This document shows positions 62,166-64,000 of a stretch of DNA of 64,000 bases, one piece after another. This DNA comes from Gemmataceae bacterium (GTDB lineage Bacteria > Planctomycetota > Planctomycetia > Gemmatales > Gemmataceae). Made by a program: the position numbers and the translations under genes. How positions within the stretch are numbered: the first letter of the stretch is position 1; every line of letters begins with the position of its first letter. The DNA lies in the NCBI GenBank assembly GCA_022616435.1, contig JAKEET010000079.1, positions 62,001 through 126,000 on the forward strand, read 5' to 3'. The notes below the pieces were generated by a model. It saw only the letters and a list, made by a program, of their open reading frames with translations, had not been told where the DNA came from and did not search any database.

Positions 62166-64000
62166 ATGACCCCATCCGTCCTCGAGCCCAAGGCGCGCTC
62201 AACGAAAGCCGCCCCTAATCTCGCCGAAGACTTCCTCATGGTGGTCGCCCAGTCCATCCTCGACAAGATGGACGACAGCCTGTTCAGCGACTTCGCCGTG
62301 GAAGCCAGCACCGAGCTGGCCAACGAGATCTGGACGCGCTGGAGCAAGCGCAGCACCGCCGCCCAGCGGCGCTCGACGCTGGAAGCCGTCGCCCGCTGCA
62401 GCTTCGAGCAGCTCGACGAGCTGATCGAGGGCGTCGAGAAAACGCTGGGCACCGGCGCCAACAGCGACCTCGGCAAGCTCCTCGGCAACTACCTGCACCT
62501 GCTGCCCGGAAGCATCCGCCGTCGCTGCAAACGGCCCAGCCAGCCGTCCGGCCTGAGCGTGCCGTCGACGCTCCCCCTGACGGGGGGCGAAGACCTGCTG
62601 CCCTTGCTCCCCGCGCGCATGACGCGCTTTCAGCCGGGCGACCGGCCGTGGGCGGTCGGCGAATGGGAGCTGGTGGAACTGCTCGAACACAGTTCCTACC
62701 GCGAAGTCTGGAAGGCCAAGAACCTCGCCAACGAATCGGCGCCTCCCGTGGCCCTGCACTTCATCCTCCACCCGGCGGCGCGGAGTTACGTCCTGAAGTC
62801 GGGAACGGCGGCCCTCCAGCAGATTCACGAGCTCGGCAACCTTGCGGGCGTGGTGCCGTTGCAAGCGATCCATCTGCACACCGAACCCCCGTGTCTGCAA
62901 TACGCCTATGTCGAGGCGGCCCACGTCACCGCCCTGGTCCAGGAGTGGCGCGAGACCGACACCACTCCCGACCCGTGGTGTGTCGCCGACCTCATCCAGC
63001 AGCTCGCCACCATCCTGGGCCGCTTGCACCGCCGCCCGCAGCCGATCATCCATCGCCACCTCTGGCCGGGGCACATCCTGGTCACCGCCCGGCCGCAAGG
63101 GGGCTGGCGCTGCCAGCTGGCTGACCTGGGCCTGGGACCGTGGGGCGGGTCCGCAGCGTTGCCGGCCGCGCAGAACCCCTACGCCGCCCCGGAGCAGCGC
63201 CGCGACGACGTCGCCCAGCCACAGGATGACGTGTTCGCCCTCGGCGTCCTCTGGCATCAACTTCTCGTCGGCAACCTCGAACAGCCGCGCCCCGGCGGCT
63301 CGTCGTGGCGACGCCGCTTGACGCGCCAGGGAGTCCCCCCCGAATTGATCGAGACGGTCGAGGCCTGCTTCGATGACGACGTCGCCGAGCGCCCCGCGGA
63401 CGGACTCGTCTTGGCCGACCGGATCCTGAAACTGGCGCGGCGGCCGAAGCCGCTCACACACCACGGCACGCGCCTGGTCCCCGCGGTGGTCAACACCATC
63501 GGCATGGCGTTCGTCCCGGTTCCGGGCGGCACCTTCTGGATGGGCTCGGACCTGGCCGAGACCGGCCGCGAACGCAATGAATTCTTGCGTCACGAAGTCA
63601 CGTTGCTCGCCGACTTCTTCCTGTGTGTCACCCCGGTGACACAGCGGCAATTCGAGCTGATCATGCGTCGCAACCCGGCCCAGTTCGGCGCCGCCCAGGG
63701 CGGCAGCCCGGAACACCCGGTCGAAAGCGTGTCGTGGCACGAGGCGGAAGAGTTCTGCCAGCGCTTGTCGGAGACCCCCGACGAAGTCGAGGCAGGCCAT
63801 CGTTATCGCCTGCCGAGCGAGGCGGAATGGGAACGCGCCTGCCGGGCCGGGACCTCCACGGCCTACGGTTTCGGCGCCCTGCTGCCCCCGAGCCAGGCCT
63901 GCTGCGCCGCCCAGGCCCCGGCCCGCGTCGGCCGCTTCGCCCCCAATACCTACGGCCTGTTCGACATGCACGGCAACGTCTGGGAATGGTGCGCCGACGC
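62166..64000 (+). CDS. Pseudokinase-formylglycine-generating-enzyme fusion, 3' end cut by window edge
   Basis: A minimum of 611 residues, open to the window edge. Residues about 1-150 are helical with no known family. About 165-425 is a protein-kinase-like fold. The usual VAIK Lys is replaced by His (VALHFIL) and the HRD Asp by His (IIHRHLWPGHILV). DFG reads DLG, while YAAPEQ (APE) and DVFALGVL remain, so it is likely a pseudokinase. From about 445 (VPVPGGTFWMGSD) it is an FGE/sulfatase-modifying domain with RLPSEAEWERACRAG and GNVWEWC. ATG 62166 has no strong binding site. Cytoplasmic; the function is inferred to be regulatory. Confidence 0.85.
   Translation, partial: MTPSVLEPKARSTKAAPNLAEDFLMVVAQSILDKMDDSLFSDFAVEASTELANEIWTRWSKRSTAAQRRSTLEAVARCSFEQLDELIEGVEKTLGTGANSDLGKLLGNYLHLLPGSIRRRCKRPSQPSGLSVPSTLPLTGGEDLLPLLPARMTRFQPGDRPWAVGEWELVELLEHSSYREVWKAKNLANESAPPVALHFILHPAARSYVLKSGTAALQQIHELGNLAGVVPLQAIHLHTEPPCLQYAYVEAAHVTALVQEWRETDTTPDPWCVADLIQQLATILGRLHRRPQPIIHRHLWPGHILVTARPQGGWRCQLADLGLGPWGGSAALPAAQNPYAAPEQRRDDVAQPQDDVFALGVLWHQLLVGNLEQPRPGGSSWRRRLTRQGVPPELIETVEACFDDDVAERPADGLVLADRILKLARRPKPLTHHGTRLVPAVVNTIGMAFVPVPGGTFWMGSDLAETGRERNEFLRHEVTLLADFFLCVTPVTQRQFELIMRRNPAQFGAAQGGSPEHPVESVSWHEAEEFCQRLSETPDEVEAGHRYRLPSEAEWERACRAGTSTAYGFGALLPPSQACCAAQAPARVGRFAPNTYGLFDMHGNVWEWCAD

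Overview
The window reads as a chromosomal segment of a high-GC planctomycete, most like the Gemmataceae. The reasons are the gene content and its style. There is a large PVC-type haem-binding dehydrogenase with HEAT repeats and CxxCH, another two-CxxCH cytochrome protein, DUF1080 and DUF1579 exported proteins, and an exported prenyltransferase/squalene-oxidase-repeat protein. There is also an NfeD-NfeD-FloA membrane operon, a WD40 protein beside a kinase-like/formylglycine-generating-enzyme fusion, BlaI/BlaR1 regulators without a beta-lactamase, many Pro/Glu-rich membrane-anchored unknowns, and long near-perfect inverted repeats in the spaces between genes. I see no rRNA, tRNA, CRISPR array, prophage or insertion sequence.

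Layout. 1-4.2 kb: truncated SDR dehydrogenase, a repeat-rich spacer, a four-TM protein, an exported HEAT-like protein, a 0.9 kb stretch with no convincing gene, and a FliA/WhiG-type sigma factor. 4.3-9.2 kb (minus): nfeD(long)-nfeD(short)-floA-hypothetical operon behind a perfect TTGACA-17-TATAAT promoter. 9.4-12.7 kb (minus): BlaR1-like M56 peptidase and BlaI repressor with a candidate operator, then a tandem universal stress protein. 13.0-16.9 kb (plus): chalcone-isomerase-like protein, a small protein plus retropepsin-like pair, a short basic protein, and an S9 prolyl oligopeptidase. 16.9-20.0 kb: a frameshifted C39-type cysteine peptidase with a partner ORF, then DUF488 and a CoiA-like nuclease (minus), divergent from a probable dual-OB protein (plus).

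20.2-31.2 kb: an ACP-KASIII fusion, small membrane proteins, aminoacyl-tRNA-protein transferase, DUF2784 protein, succinyl-CoA ligase alpha, UDP-glucose dehydrogenase, a methyltransferase, RNase PH and an exported protein. 31.2-42.2 kb: zinc-ribbon protein, rhodanese, Glu-rich protein, GT-C-like glycosyltransferase, a 1491-residue Lhr helicase, an orphan Phd/YefM antitoxin bracketed by direct repeats, a cytochrome protein, and a beta-CASP nuclease. 42.3-64 kb: DUF1080, a giant zinc-ribbon/TPR membrane protein, DUF1579, a frameshifted YceI gene, a DUF11-type lipoprotein, the prenyltransferase-repeat protein, an ECF sigma factor, a membrane protein, the PVC-type dehydrogenase, a WD40 protein and the truncated pseudokinase-FGE protein.

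Most genes are single or in pairs. The clearest functional units are the NfeD/FloA membrane-microdomain operon, the blaI-blaR1 sensor pair, and the DUF488/CoiA-like/dual-OB neighbourhood. The last is the best candidate here for an undescribed nucleic-acid-centred system. The other strong theme is the set of intergenic inverted repeats, several of which form families within this one window.
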